A DNA stretch of 12,092 nt from the NCBI GenBank assembly GCA_016929875.1, contig JAFGHZ010000044.1:1-12092 (forward strand), given 5' to 3'. Shown piece after piece: positions 1-6,938 of the stretch (positions are counted from its first letter, which is position 1; every line of letters starts with the position of its first letter). The translations under genes were made by a program, and so were the position numbers. The notes beneath the pieces were generated by a model that saw only the letters and a program-made list of their open reading frames with translations, was not told where the DNA came from and searched no databases. The DNA is from Dehalococcoidales bacterium. GTDB taxonomy: Bacteria; Chloroflexota; Dehalococcoidia; Dehalococcoidales; Fen-1064.

Positions 1-6
1 CTATCA

Positions 7-80
7 TGGCTGGGGATAGAGGATTCGAACCTCTCCTCACAGATCCAGAGTCTGCTGTCCTACCACTAGACTAATCCCCA
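7..80 (-). tRNA. tRNA-Gln (anticodon CUG)
   Basis: Read on the minus strand, the sequence folds as a full cloverleaf. It has a 7-bp acceptor stem (TGGGGAT with ATCCCCA), a short D arm (GTC/GAC) and a 5-bp anticodon stem around the loop CTCTGGA, which gives anticodon CTG. A 5-bp T arm carries the TTCGAAT loop. The U1-A72 pair is typical of bacterial tRNA-Gln. Discriminator G at position 10 is followed by a genome-encoded CCA at 9-7. The tRNA decodes CAG codons. It is a lone gene with its own promoter just upstream. Confidence 0.95.
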
Positions 81-91
81 ATACCACTGAA

Positions 92-120
92 ATTATAGCA
101 GAGGCGTGAATTGACGGCAA
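92..120 (-). promoter_or_regulatory. Promoter of the tRNA-Gln gene
   Basis: On the minus strand a -35-like TTGCCG (115-120) lies 17 bp from a perfect -10 TATAAT (92-97). The expected transcription start, near 85-86, is about 5 nt before the mature tRNA 5' end, as usual for a short pre-tRNA leader. Confidence 0.7.
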
Positions 121-134
121 CTGGAGATGATTAG

Positions 135-165
135 TTACTGGATTCCCGATCAGGTCGGGAATGAC
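135..165. repeat. Short palindromic element (TTACTGGATTCC family), copy 1
   Basis: ATTCCCGA (142-149) and TCGGGAAT (155-162) form a perfect 8-bp inverted repeat around a 5-nt loop. It is preceded by TTACTGG and followed by GAC. The same layout, TTACTGGATTCC then GGAATG, recurs at 10997-11042 with compensating changes in the stem. This suggests a dispersed small palindromic repeat rather than a gene-specific element. Confidence 0.55.
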
Positions 166-173
166 AAAACGAG

Positions 174-206
174 AGGAAGGATGGCACCTTGCGTGCCATC
201 CTTCCT
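174..206 (-). terminator. Terminator-like hairpin downstream of gap
   Basis: A perfect 14-bp stem (174-187 with 193-206) closes a 5-nt loop, 23 bp past the gap stop codon. Read on the minus strand, it is followed by CTCTCGTTTT, a weak and slightly delayed T tract. It probably ends the eno-gap transcript or protects its 3' end. The symmetric stem could also act against plus-strand read-through. Confidence 0.65.
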
Positions 207-229
207 AATAAACTGCGTGGAATTTTAGC

Positions 230-1243
230 TTATAGTCCCTTTTTGGCGATGAAGTTAATGAGGTCGCCGAGACGGCAGCTGTAACCCCACTCGTTGTCGT
301 ACCAGGCGATGACCTTGGCCATGTTCCCGCCGATGACGATGGTGCTGAGTCCGTCCACGATGGAGCTATTGGGATTGCCTTTGAAGTCCGTGCTGACCAG
401 CGGCTCTTCACAGAACTGGAGGATGCCGGCTAAACGGCCCGCAGCGGCGTCTTTGAGCGCCTGGTTAATCTGCTCGGCAGTAACCTCTTTGCCAAGTTCG
501 ACGGAAAGGTCGCAAATCGAGACGGTGGGTGTCGGTACCCTGATTGCCATACCGTTGAGCTTACCCTGCAGTTCAGGGATGACCTGGGCGATGGCTTTGG
601 TAACGCCGGTAGTGGTGGGAATGAGGTTAAGTCCGGCAGCCCGGGCACGTCGCAGGTCTTTATGGAAAACGTCCAGTATTCTCTGGTCGTTGGTGTAGGC
701 GTGAATAGTCGTCATCAAGCCCCGGTTGATGCCGAAAGTATCGTTCAGGACCTTGGCTACAGGGGCAAGGCAGTTGGTAGTGCAGGAGGCATTGGAAATG
801 ATGTTGTGTTTCGCAGGGATATATTTGTCTTCATTTACACCCAGTACGATAGTGACATCTTCATTTTTGGCCGGAGCGGAAATAATCACCTTTTTGGCAC
901 CACCCTGCATATGTGCGGCGGCTTTCGTGGCGTCCGTGAAGAGTCCCGTCGATTCGATAACGACATCGACACCGTAATCCTTCCAGGCGATTTTCGCCGG
1001 GTCTTTTTCCGCTAGCACCTTGATTTTCTCGCCGTCGACAACGATAGCGTCGCTTTCTGTGGATACCGTACCCGGATATTCCCCGAAGGTGCTGTCCCAT
1101 TTAAAAAGGTGAGCATTGGTCTTGTTGTCGGTGAGGTCGTTAACGGCCACTACCTCCAGATTGCCCTTGTGATATTTGTTGATTGTGCGGAGAGTGAGTC
1201 TGCCGATACGCCCGAAACCATTGATACCGATTTTTGTCGTCAT
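230..1243 (-). CDS. gap: Glyceraldehyde-3-phosphate dehydrogenase, type I (337 aa)
   Basis: Cytosolic enzyme that converts glyceraldehyde 3-phosphate, phosphate and NAD(P)+ to 1,3-bisphosphoglycerate, reversibly, in glycolysis and gluconeogenesis. The N-terminal Rossmann motif GINGFGRIGR is at residues 6-15. Asp at position 36 (VNDLTD) sits where NAD-preferring enzymes carry an acidic residue. The catalytic cysteine is Cys154 in SNASCTTNC, with His181 (TTIHAYTNDQ) as its partner. The C-terminus has the conserved WYDNEWGYS signature. Length matches the usual 330-340 residues and nothing key is missing. ATG at 1241-1243 is preceded by AGGAGGGG at good spacing. It lies 76 bp after eno on the same strand with no terminator between, so the two probably share a transcript. 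An anaerobe would likely use it for gluconeogenesis as well, which is inference. Confidence 0.97.
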   Translation of the reverse strand: MTTKIGINGFGRIGRLTLRTINKYHKGNLEVVAVNDLTDNKTNAHLFKWDSTFGEYPGTVSTESDAIVVDGEKIKVLAEKDPAKIAWKDYGVDVVIESTGLFTDATKAAAHMQGGAKKVIISAPAKNEDVTIVLGVNEDKYIPAKHNIISNASCTTNCLAPVAKVLNDTFGINRGLMTTIHAYTNDQRILDVFHKDLRRARAAGLNLIPTTTGVTKAIAQVIPELQGKLNGMAIRVPTPTVSICDLSVELGKEVTAEQINQALKDAAAGRLAGILQFCEEPLVSTDFKGNPNSSIVDGLSTIVIGGNMAKVIAWYDNEWGYSCRLGDLINFIAKKGL

Positions 1244-1319
1244 TTGCCCCTCCTAATCAATTATTGCCGATTTATTATCTTTCAGTCCAGCAAGGTTCTA
1301 TCAAATATGACCTTGAGTT

Positions 1320-2600
1320 TTATTTTTTAAGGAGTGCCTGCATCCCCGCAAAAAGGGCGTTTTTGCCCAGTTCGTCTTCGATTTTCAGGAGTCGATTGTA
1401 TTTGGCAACACGCTCGGAGCGGCAGGGTGCGCCGGTCTTGATGAGTCCCGTACCCAGCGATGTCGACAGGTCGGCGATGGTGGTATCTTCCGTCTCGCCG
1501 CTGCGGTGGCTGATAACGGCCTTCCAGCCGATTTCGTGCGCCATTTTGACCGCGGCGATGGTCTCCGTGAGAGTCCCGATCTGATTAAGCTTAATGAGGA
1601 CGGCATTCGAGGCTTTCTTTTCGATACCCTGTTTCAGTCGATTGACATTGGTGACATACAAGTCGTCGCCGACCAGTAGAATTTTCCTGCCAAGTTTCTC
1701 TGTCAATAGTTGCCATCCTGTCCAGTCATCTTCAGCCATGCCGTCTTCGATGCTGACGATGGGATAATCGGCGACCCATTTGACATAATAGTCGACCATC
1801 TCTTTGCTGGTTAGCGATACACCTTCCCTGGCGAGAACATATTTCCCGTTTTCATAAAATTCACTGGATGCCGGGTCGAGAGCGATGAAGCAATCTTTCC
1901 CGGGCTTATATCCGGCTTTTTCGATTGCCTCTAAAATGGCTTCCACTGCCGCTTTGTTGGAGGACAGGGAAGGAGCGAACCCGCCCTCGTCGCCGACATT
2001 AGTATTCAGCCCTTTGTCTTTCAGGACTTTTTTAAGGGTGTGATAGACCTCGGTGCCCATTCTGAGGGATTCGCGGAATGATTTGGCACCGGCCGGTACG
2101 ACCATGAACTCCTGCAGGTCGGTGGAATTAGTAGCGTGTTTGCCGCCATTGAGAATATTCAGCATCGGCACCGGTAAAATATAGGTTTTGGTATCGTTCA
2201 GATACCGGTAAAGCGGTTTGTGTGCTTGATTGGCGGCGGCATGGGCCACTGCGAGCGATGCGCCCAGAATAGCATTCGCGCCGAGTCGTGCCTTGTTAGC
2301 CGTGCCGTCGAGTTCAATCATTTTCCGGTCGATGGCTGACTGGTCGACGGCGGACATTCCATTAAGGGCACCGTCGATTTCGGTATTCACATTATCGACT
2401 GCCTTCAGTACGCCTTTTCCATTGAACCGTGTTTTGTCGCCGTCGCGGAGTTCTACGACTTCGTATTTGCCGGTACTGGCTCCCGACGGTACGGCGGCTG
2501 TGCCGATTGTTCCATCGGATAGGGTCGCTTCGACGGCTACCGTCGGATTGCCTCTGGAGTCTAAAATTTCGCTGGCTTTGATGTTTTTAATTGTTAGCAT
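1320..2600 (-). CDS. eno: Enolase (phosphopyruvate hydratase, 426 aa)
   Basis: Interconverts 2-phosphoglycerate and phosphoenolpyruvate in the cytosol, with Mg2+. Counted from the ATG at 2598-2600, the substrate loop SGASTGKYE is at 39-47. The catalytic base is predicted at Glu205 (NVGDEGGFAP) and Lys337 (LIKLNQ). Mg2+ ligands are Asp242, Glu285 (SIEDG) and Asp312 (GDDLYVTN). The signature SHRSGETEDT is at 364-373, and Lys388 is in IKTGAP. All match active enolases. An in-frame ATG at 2619-2621 would add seven residues (MLLKEGA). The inner start is preferred because AAGGAAGG lies just ahead of it and because enolases normally begin close to the KASEILDSRGNPT block. It is the first gene of the eno-gap pair and is divergent from the phage-like cassette. 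Confidence 0.97.
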   Translation of the reverse strand: MLTIKNIKASEILDSRGNPTVAVEATLSDGTIGTAAVPSGASTGKYEVVELRDGDKTRFNGKGVLKAVDNVNTEIDGALNGMSAVDQSAIDRKMIELDGTANKARLGANAILGASLAVAHAAANQAHKPLYRYLNDTKTYILPVPMLNILNGGKHATNSTDLQEFMVVPAGAKSFRESLRMGTEVYHTLKKVLKDKGLNTNVGDEGGFAPSLSSNKAAVEAILEAIEKAGYKPGKDCFIALDPASSEFYENGKYVLAREGVSLTSKEMVDYYVKWVADYPIVSIEDGMAEDDWTGWQLLTEKLGRKILLVGDDLYVTNVNRLKQGIEKKASNAVLIKLNQIGTLTETIAAVKMAHEIGWKAVISHRSGETEDTTIADLSTSLGTGLIKTGAPCRSERVAKYNRLLKIEDELGKNALFAGMQALLKK

Positions 2601-2659
2601 AGCACCTTCCTTTAGCAGCATAACAAAATTTATTAGGGTCGGTTGCTTGGGGCTTCTAA

Positions 2660-2693
2660 ATTATAGCATTTATGACTTTTTCTAGAAAAGTTC
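2660..2693 (-). promoter_or_regulatory. Likely eno-gap promoter with overlapping palindrome
   Basis: On the minus strand a perfect TATAAT (2660-2665) lies about 60 bp upstream of the eno start. No consensus -35 is seen at 16-18 bp. That position is covered by the perfect 12-bp palindrome TTTTCTAGAAAA (2678-2689), which could be an operator or simply AT-rich promoter DNA. The -10 call is firmer than the operator idea. Confidence 0.5.
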
Positions 2694-2742
2694 TGTTTTT
2701 TCGGTACTATTTTGCCTCGTTTAGCAGTACGACAAAACAATG

Positions 2743-2772
2743 TTGACTAAAGTAGAACGAATGTACTAATAT
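2743..2772 (+). promoter_or_regulatory. Candidate promoter of the phage-like cassette
   Basis: TTGACT (2743-2748) lies 18 bp from TAATAT (2767-2772), so transcription would begin near 2779, just ahead of the HTH gene. This is the only good sigma70-like pair seen in the gap between eno and the cassette on this strand. A GTACT/AGTAC inverted repeat (2704-2708, 2726-2730) lies just upstream and might be a regulator site. That part is weak. Confidence 0.5.
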
Positions 2773-2819
2773 AGTGCAAATATCAAGTCTGGTTGTGGAA
2801 CATTGTGAGTCTGCGGAAT

Positions 2820-3125
2820 ATGAGCGATTGCAATCTGGATTTACCCCCTGAATATTGTCAATACCATGACAGCGGCTGTGAATTTTCTCATTCTTGTTTG
2901 AATTGTCATCTTCCTGTCTGTATCTACGACGAACAGCGCGGCAAACAAAGGCTGGTAAAAAGACGTCGTGCCGTCGAAATGGCCGGTCTGTTTACTAAAC
3001 AGGGCAAGAGTATCGGAGAACTGGCGCAGATTTTTAAAGTGAGCCGTCGTACCGTGCAAAGGGCACTGAAAATTGCTTTCGGAGATGATGGGCGAAAGGA
3101 GCAATTGAGTGAAAGAAAACTTTAA
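2820..3125 (+). CDS. Small Cys-rich helix-turn-helix protein (101 aa), cassette regulator or small-terminase-like
   Basis: Two parts are visible. Residues 4-34 hold six cysteines and three histidines (C4, C13, C20, C26, C29, C34; H16, H24, H30), including C-x5-C-x2-C-x4-C, which fits a bound Zn2+ or possibly an Fe-S cluster. Residues 64-86 (KSIGELAQIF followed by VSRRTVQRAL) are a clear helix-turn-helix, with basic patches KRRR before it and after. It probably binds DNA. It is the first cassette gene and its 3' end overlaps the portal start by 17 nt, a position where tailed phages often carry the small terminase subunit. No large terminase follows, so a regulator is equally possible. The start is uncertain: ATG 2820 is chosen, but TTG 2793 and GTG 2805 are in frame and none has a strong ribosome binding site. 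Confidence 0.75.
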   Translation: MSDCNLDLPPEYCQYHDSGCEFSHSCLNCHLPVCIYDEQRGKQRLVKRRRAVEMAGLFTKQGKSIGELAQIFKVSRRTVQRALKIAFGDDGRKEQLSERKL

Positions 3126-4497
3126 GCCCGGGGAACTTGTCCGTAGGGATACGGATAGAATACGGCGGTACCGGGAATTGCTGGATTTCTATCAGGGTAC
3201 CCAGTGGCAGGGCAGGGAGAAGCCGGGAGAAAAACACCTGATTTTCAATTACGCCCGGGTGGTTGTCGATAAGATATCTTCTTACCTGATGTCCGGTGTT
3301 AAGTTTGTTGTCGACCCGTCGGATGATTCGCCGGAAGCCAGAAAAAGAGCGCGCCGTGCCGAGGATGCCCTACACCGTGTTTATGATGAGAACGGTCTGG
3401 AACAGCTCGATTTCGAGACCGAAGTCGATTGTGCCGTCCTGGGGGACGCTGTTTACAAGGTCATCTGGGATACGGAAATGTCCAGAGTACGGGTTACGGC
3501 GCCTGACATTCAGGGTATTTATGTCTGGAGTGGCGGCGACGATGCCTCGAAAGTGTGGCGGATCGCTTCACGTTATGTTCTCGATAGCGATGTAGAGGCA
3601 ACGCTGCACGGTATCAAACCGAAAGGAAAAACTGCCGTCGTAGTCGAACTGTGGACAGCCGGGGACTTTGAGCTGTGGGTGGATGATGTCCGTGTGGAGA
3701 AGAAAGTCGATCCTTACGGATTCATTCCTTTTGTGGTCTTCCCCAATCTCAAGGAGCCCAAGAAAATCTGGGGGCTCTCCGACCTGGCGCAAATAATTGA
3801 ACCACAGCGGGAATTCAACAGAGCGATGTCGCAATTGTCGCGCATACTGGAACTGTCGGGGAACCCGGTGGCGGTCCTCGAAAATGTGGAGCAATCCGAA
3901 GATATTGCCGTCAAACCCGGTGCCGTCTGGAATATACCGGAGGACGCCAAAGCCTATCTGCTCGATTTACTTCAGGGAGGCGGCGTCCAGATGCACATCG
4001 ATTACATCAACCTTCTTTACCGTACCTTGCACGATGTTTCGGAATCACCGCGGGCGGCTTTCGGCGGTACCGAGAAAGATCTGTCCGGCGTTGCACTTGA
4101 GCTCGAGCTTCAGCCGTTGCTGCAGAAGGTGAGCCGGAAAAGGGCGATCCGTACCGTTGTTTATAACCGGCGCAACAGGATGATTCTCAGGCTGATTGAG
4201 AAGTATCAGGGTGAAAATTTCGGTGATTACCATCTCAGAGTTGTGTGGAGTCCGGTTTTGCCGCGTGATATGGCGAGGCTGGTAGCTAATGAACAGGTGA
4301 TGGTGCAGGGCGGCATTCACTCACGGCGTACCGCAATGGATGAGGTCGGGATAAAGAACCCTGAGAAGGAATTTGCCCGCTGGCTCGAGGAGAGGGACGC
4401 AATTTTGAAAATGAACCGCAATTCTATTGCACGGCCTGTCAGGGGTGTGTCGTGGGAGAGAGATAGTGAGCCCCATATTGAGGCCGGCAACGAATAA
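3109..4497 (+). CDS. Phage portal protein, SPP1 gp6-like (462 aa)
   Basis: Predicted to form the ring at one capsid vertex through which DNA enters and leaves, and to nucleate shell assembly. The N-terminal pattern (YRELLDFYQGTQW, then a loop and IFNYARVVVDKISSYLMSG) is typical of gp6-like portals. The middle has WGLSDLAQIIEPQREFNRAMS, and the C-terminal half has HDVSESPRAAFGG and SGVALELELQPLL, matching the stem/wing helices of this family. Full family-like length and no frameshift. The start is GTG at 3109, supported by AAAGGAG seven nt upstream inside the preceding gene, which implies translational coupling. The scaffold gene follows 19 nt downstream. The family call rests on remembered pattern, not a search. 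Confidence 0.85.
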   Translation: MKENFKPGELVRRDTDRIRRYRELLDFYQGTQWQGREKPGEKHLIFNYARVVVDKISSYLMSGVKFVVDPSDDSPEARKRARRAEDALHRVYDENGLEQLDFETEVDCAVLGDAVYKVIWDTEMSRVRVTAPDIQGIYVWSGGDDASKVWRIASRYVLDSDVEATLHGIKPKGKTAVVVELWTAGDFELWVDDVRVEKKVDPYGFIPFVVFPNLKEPKKIWGLSDLAQIIEPQREFNRAMSQLSRILELSGNPVAVLENVEQSEDIAVKPGAVWNIPEDAKAYLLDLLQGGGVQMHIDYINLLYRTLHDVSESPRAAFGGTEKDLSGVALELELQPLLQKVSRKRAIRTVVYNRRNRMILRLIEKYQGENFGDYHLRVVWSPVLPRDMARLVANEQVMVQGGIHSRRTAMDEVGIKNPEKEFARWLEERDAILKMNRNSIARPVRGVSWERDSEPHIEAGNE

Positions 4498-4516
4498 ATA
4501 CACAGGAGGAAAAGAG

Positions 4517-4963
4517 ATGGCGGAGGAAGTAGTCGACAAAGAAAACGCACAAGAAAATAAGGAGGGTGATAACAACCGCATGGAGCAAAAACTGGCTGAG
4601 CTTGAGAGGATGTTAGGTGATAAGGAGAGCGAAATCGTCGGGCTCAAAAAGTCGGAGGACGAGCTTCGAGGACAGCTCTCGGCTGTCAATAAGTCCCTGG
4701 CTGAGGCGGTTAGCTTTTATAAAAGTAAAGTGGTCCAGTTTAATCCTGATGTGACCGAGGAACTCATCGCCGGGGATACGATTGAGGCAATTGATGAATC
4801 ACTGGCAAAAGCCCTCAACCTGGTCGGTCGGATAAAGGAATCGGTAGAGAAAGATATTTCTCACATCAGGGTACCGGCCGGGGCGCCGGAGCGGCGTTCA
4901 TCCGACCTTTCATCATTGTCCCCGCGAGAGAAAATTCAATATGCGATAGGAGGTAAAAGATAA
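4517..4963 (+). CDS. Scaffold-like coiled-coil protein (148 aa)
   Basis: An acidic, Glu/Lys-rich protein. Residues about 20-65 (MEQKLAELERMLGDKESEI, then more heptad-like sequence to SLAEAVSFYKSK) read as a long coiled coil. The middle is helical and the C-terminus is short and basic, ending SPREKIQYAIGGKR. Position between portal and capsid, size, charge and a basic C-terminal tail all fit an internal capsid scaffolding protein, whose basic tail usually contacts the coat. No protease motif is seen, so this is not a fused protease-scaffold. ATG 4517 is chosen over longer in-frame starts because AGGAGG sits 7 nt ahead. The stop overlaps the capsid start (TAATG), giving tight coupling. Function is inferred from context. 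Confidence 0.7.
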   Translation: MAEEVVDKENAQENKEGDNNRMEQKLAELERMLGDKESEIVGLKKSEDELRGQLSAVNKSLAEAVSFYKSKVVQFNPDVTEELIAGDTIEAIDESLAKALNLVGRIKESVEKDISHIRVPAGAPERRSSDLSSLSPREKIQYAIGGKR

Positions 4964-5883
4964 TGGCACTGACGTTAGCGGAAGCGTCCAAGCTTTCCAA
5001 TGATATCCTGCTTCAGGGGGTTGTGGAGACGATTGTCAAGGAGTCTCAGATTCTTCAGGTGATGCCTTTTGTGGAGATTGTGGGGAACGGATTAACTTAC
5101 AATCAGGAAAAGACCCTGCCCGGCATCGATTTTTATGATGTCGGTGATACCTGGTCGGAATCGACGCCGACCTTCGAACAAAAGATCGCCAATTTGAAGA
5201 TTATGGGTGGCGATGCGGATGTCGATAACTTTTTGAAATCCACCCGCAGTAATGTCCAGGATCTCGAGGCGGCGGTGGTGGAACTGAAAGCCAAGGCACT
5301 TAAAGACAAATTCGAGGACACCTTCATTTATGGCGATGCTGTCAGCAACGGCAAACAGTTCGACGGCTTGCGTAAACTCATCAATACCGGCACAGCCGGC
5401 TCGCAGGTAATTGCCGCCGGCGCCGGCGGCGCCAGCCTGACACTTTCGATGCTCGACCAGTTGATTGATGCGGTCAGAGGTGGCAAGCCCGGTCTGTTGC
5501 TGATGAGCCGTCGGTCACGACGTAAAATCAATGCCCTCATCAGGGCATCCGGCGGAATGATAGAGTCCGAACGTGACAGCTGGGGTAATTTCGTCCAGTA
5601 CTGGGACGGAGTTCCTCTCGGTGTCAGCGATTGGATTCTTGATACCCATGTAGTTGCCGACGGCGTCGAAACGGCGACTACCGGCGGTGCCTGCTCCACG
5701 ATTTATGCTTTGCAGATGGGCGAGGGTGCCCTTTGCGGACTGACGGCACCCGGTTTCATTACAGTCGAGCCGATTGGTTCGCTGGAGACAAAGGATGCTA
5801 GCCGAAACAGAATCAAATGGTATGTTTCTCTGGCGTTATTCAGTACGGTCAAAGCGGCGGCGCTGATCGGGGTACAGGACTAA
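4963..5883 (+). CDS. Major capsid protein, probably HK97 fold (306 aa)
   Basis: The main shell protein of the predicted particle. The start (MALTLAEASKLSNDILLQGV, then VETIVKES) and the following PFVEIVGNGLTYN region resemble major capsid proteins of several Firmicutes and Chloroflexi phages. An extended segment at about 40-80 would be the E-loop, and a Gly/Ala stretch (AAGAGGASLTLSMLDQLIDA) leads into the P-domain region. There is no N-terminal cleavable delta domain, which agrees with a separate scaffold gene and the absence of a head protease. Encapsulins share the fold, but an adjacent portal and scaffold favour a viral capsid. AGGAGGT ahead of ATG is the strongest ribosome binding site in the cassette, consistent with high expression. 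A large hairpin starts 5 nt past the stop codon. Confidence 0.8.
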   Translation: MALTLAEASKLSNDILLQGVVETIVKESQILQVMPFVEIVGNGLTYNQEKTLPGIDFYDVGDTWSESTPTFEQKIANLKIMGGDADVDNFLKSTRSNVQDLEAAVVELKAKALKDKFEDTFIYGDAVSNGKQFDGLRKLINTGTAGSQVIAAGAGGASLTLSMLDQLIDAVRGGKPGLLLMSRRSRRKINALIRASGGMIESERDSWGNFVQYWDGVPLGVSDWILDTHVVADGVETATTGGACSTIYALQMGEGALCGLTAPGFITVEPIGSLETKDASRNRIKWYVSLALFSTVKAAALIGVQD

Positions 5884-5887
5884 AACT

Positions 5888-5919
5888 TCGAGGGGTCGAG
5901 GTATGCCTCGACCCCTCGA
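5888..5919 (+). terminator. Strong hairpin directly after the capsid gene
   Basis: TCGAGGGGTCGAGG (5888-5901) pairs perfectly with 5906-5919 around the 4-nt loop TATG, giving a 14-bp GC-rich stem. No T tract follows (ATAATATCC), so it is not a standard intrinsic terminator. It more likely gives partial termination or blocks 3' exonucleases. Either would raise capsid mRNA relative to downstream genes. Confidence 0.65.
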
Positions 5920-5960
5920 TAATATCCAATAAAAAATGACAAATTCCAAGTGAATTCAAT

Positions 5961-5992
5961 TATTGTTTGGTAATTAAATATTGTTTGATAAT
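5961..5992. repeat. AT-rich direct repeat, two 14-bp copies
   Basis: TATTGTTTGGTAAT (5961-5974) and TATTGTTTGATAAT (5979-5992) are 13/14 identical with an 18-bp period, in the AT-rich gap between capsid and adaptor genes. A weaker third trace (ATTTGGTATT, 6004-6013) follows. This could be a protein-binding site, a promoter region for the downstream genes, or a simple low-complexity spacer. Confidence 0.4.
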
Positions 5993-6032
5993 CGGTTATT
6001 ACGATTTGGTATTTTGCTTGTTGAGGTGAAAG

Positions 6033-6665
6033 ATGAATCTGAGTGAAATGAGGACGACGGTCAGGCGCGATTTGCATGATGAGGATGCCAACAATTATCG
6101 CTGGACTAATGATGAGCTGGACAGGCATATCGTCCATGCAGTCAGGGATTATTCGGAAGCTGTACCTTACGAGCAGAAGGCAATTAAAGCTACCGGCAGC
6201 GGTTCGAGGGAAATCGATATCTCGAGCCTGAATGACCGCATCATGGTAGAGGCAGTGGAGTATCCTCTCGGTAATTTTCCTCAAAAATACCAACGTTTTG
6301 CTTTGTGGAGCGATGTCATTACTCTGCTCGGGGACGAGATCCCGAACGGTTCCGATGCCTGTATTTACTACGGCAAAATCCACACTCTTAATGTTGAGAG
6401 TTCCAGTATTCCGGTGTGCCATGAGAATTTAATCGTTGCGGGTGCTTGCGGCTACGCGGCGTTGGAATGGGCGGTCTATGCTATCAATCGTGTTAATGTC
6501 GGTGGGACTCCGACTCCCGGTGAATTTAATGCGTGGGGCAGAGAAAAAATGGACTTTTTCCGGGGTGGACTCAAAAGATTGAGCAGGAAAAATCGTGTCA
6601 GGGTGCGCTCACTATATCGACCATATATTCAATCTGCGTCTAAGAGCACCGATTTTGGCCCCTGA
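6033..6665 (+). CDS. Head-tail adaptor-like protein (210 aa)
   Basis: The first 45 residues (MNLSEMRTTVRRDLHDED, then YRWTNDELDRHIVHAVRDYSEA) match the pattern of phage head-completion/adaptor proteins that bind beneath the portal: a helix with 'W-T-D/N-D-E-L' and a following helix. The middle is beta-rich. A helical stretch around 135-175 and a basic C-terminus (KRLSRKNRVRVRSLYRP) close the protein, which is longer than minimal gp6-type connectors of about 100 residues. TTGAGGTGA sits just ahead of ATG 6033. It is the first gene after the post-capsid hairpin. Not recognised to a named family with certainty; the adaptor role rests on pattern and gene order. Confidence 0.6.
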   Translation: MNLSEMRTTVRRDLHDEDANNYRWTNDELDRHIVHAVRDYSEAVPYEQKAIKATGSGSREIDISSLNDRIMVEAVEYPLGNFPQKYQRFALWSDVITLLGDEIPNGSDACIYYGKIHTLNVESSSIPVCHENLIVAGACGYAALEWAVYAINRVNVGGTPTPGEFNAWGREKMDFFRGGLKRLSRKNRVRVRSLYRPYIQSASKSTDFGP

Positions 6666-6680
6666 AAAGGAAATGATGGT

Positions 6681-6932
6681 ATGAAAGATTTGTATAAACT
6701 GTTGTGGTCGAAAATAGGCGGTCGTCCCTGGACTTATATTCTCAGAGATGCCTGGCATAAAGCGGAGGGGTTGTGGCTCATCGGGCTGGTGGCAGCGGGT
6801 GCTTTTCTCGGTCACTGGTTCTGGGGTTTGATTTTCTGGTTTCTACTCGCTTTTGCCGCAGGCTATATTGCCGGTCATCTTTTCTGGGGTAAGGATTATA
6901 TTCCGAACCAGCAGGAAGAAACCCGGGGGTGA
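6681..6932 (+). CDS. Small membrane protein of the cassette (83 aa), unknown role
   Basis: A soluble N-terminal helix (about 1-28) precedes two hydrophobic segments (about 30-48 and 49-68) rich in Gly, Trp and Phe, separated by a short turn at GHWFWG, then a short charged tail. There is no cleavable signal peptide. In a phage, a two-pass protein of this size could be a holin or a membrane anchor, but no endolysin is nearby and the family is not recognised. An AAAAGG sits about 10 nt ahead of the ATG. The stop codon lies inside the ribosome binding region of the next gene, so the two are translated as neighbours on one message. It occupies the place where tail tube and tape-measure genes would be expected. 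Confidence 0.7.
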   Translation: MKDLYKLLWSKIGGRPWTYILRDAWHKAEGLWLIGLVAAGAFLGHWFWGLIFWFLLAFAAGYIAGHLFWGKDYIPNQQEETRG

Positions 6933-6938
6933 ATCTGA

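Noticed and set aside
7..80. tRNA-Gln as the integration site of the phage-like cassette
   Set aside because: The cassette starts about 2.7 kb away beyond gap and eno, no integrase is present, and I saw no repeat of the tRNA 3' end near the cassette borders.
294..1330. Several plus-strand open frames opposite gap (for example 294-698 and 662-1015)
   Set aside because: They are antisense shadows of a clearly conserved gap gene and lack recognisable domains or ribosome binding sites.
2230..2685. Plus-strand 151-codon open frame over the 5' end of eno
   Set aside because: It is antisense to conserved enolase sequence, low in complexity (Ser/Ala/Leu-rich) and matches nothing recognised.
4963..5883. 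Encapsulin nanocompartment shell instead of a phage capsid
   Set aside because: A portal and scaffold-like protein are adjacent, the N-terminus does not look like an encapsulin, and no ferritin-like or peroxidase cargo gene with a targeting peptide is nearby.
5880..6422. Minus-strand 180-codon open frame across the post-capsid gap
   Set aside because: It covers the hairpin and AT-rich repeats and is antisense to the adaptor gene, which has the better ribosome binding site and protein pattern.
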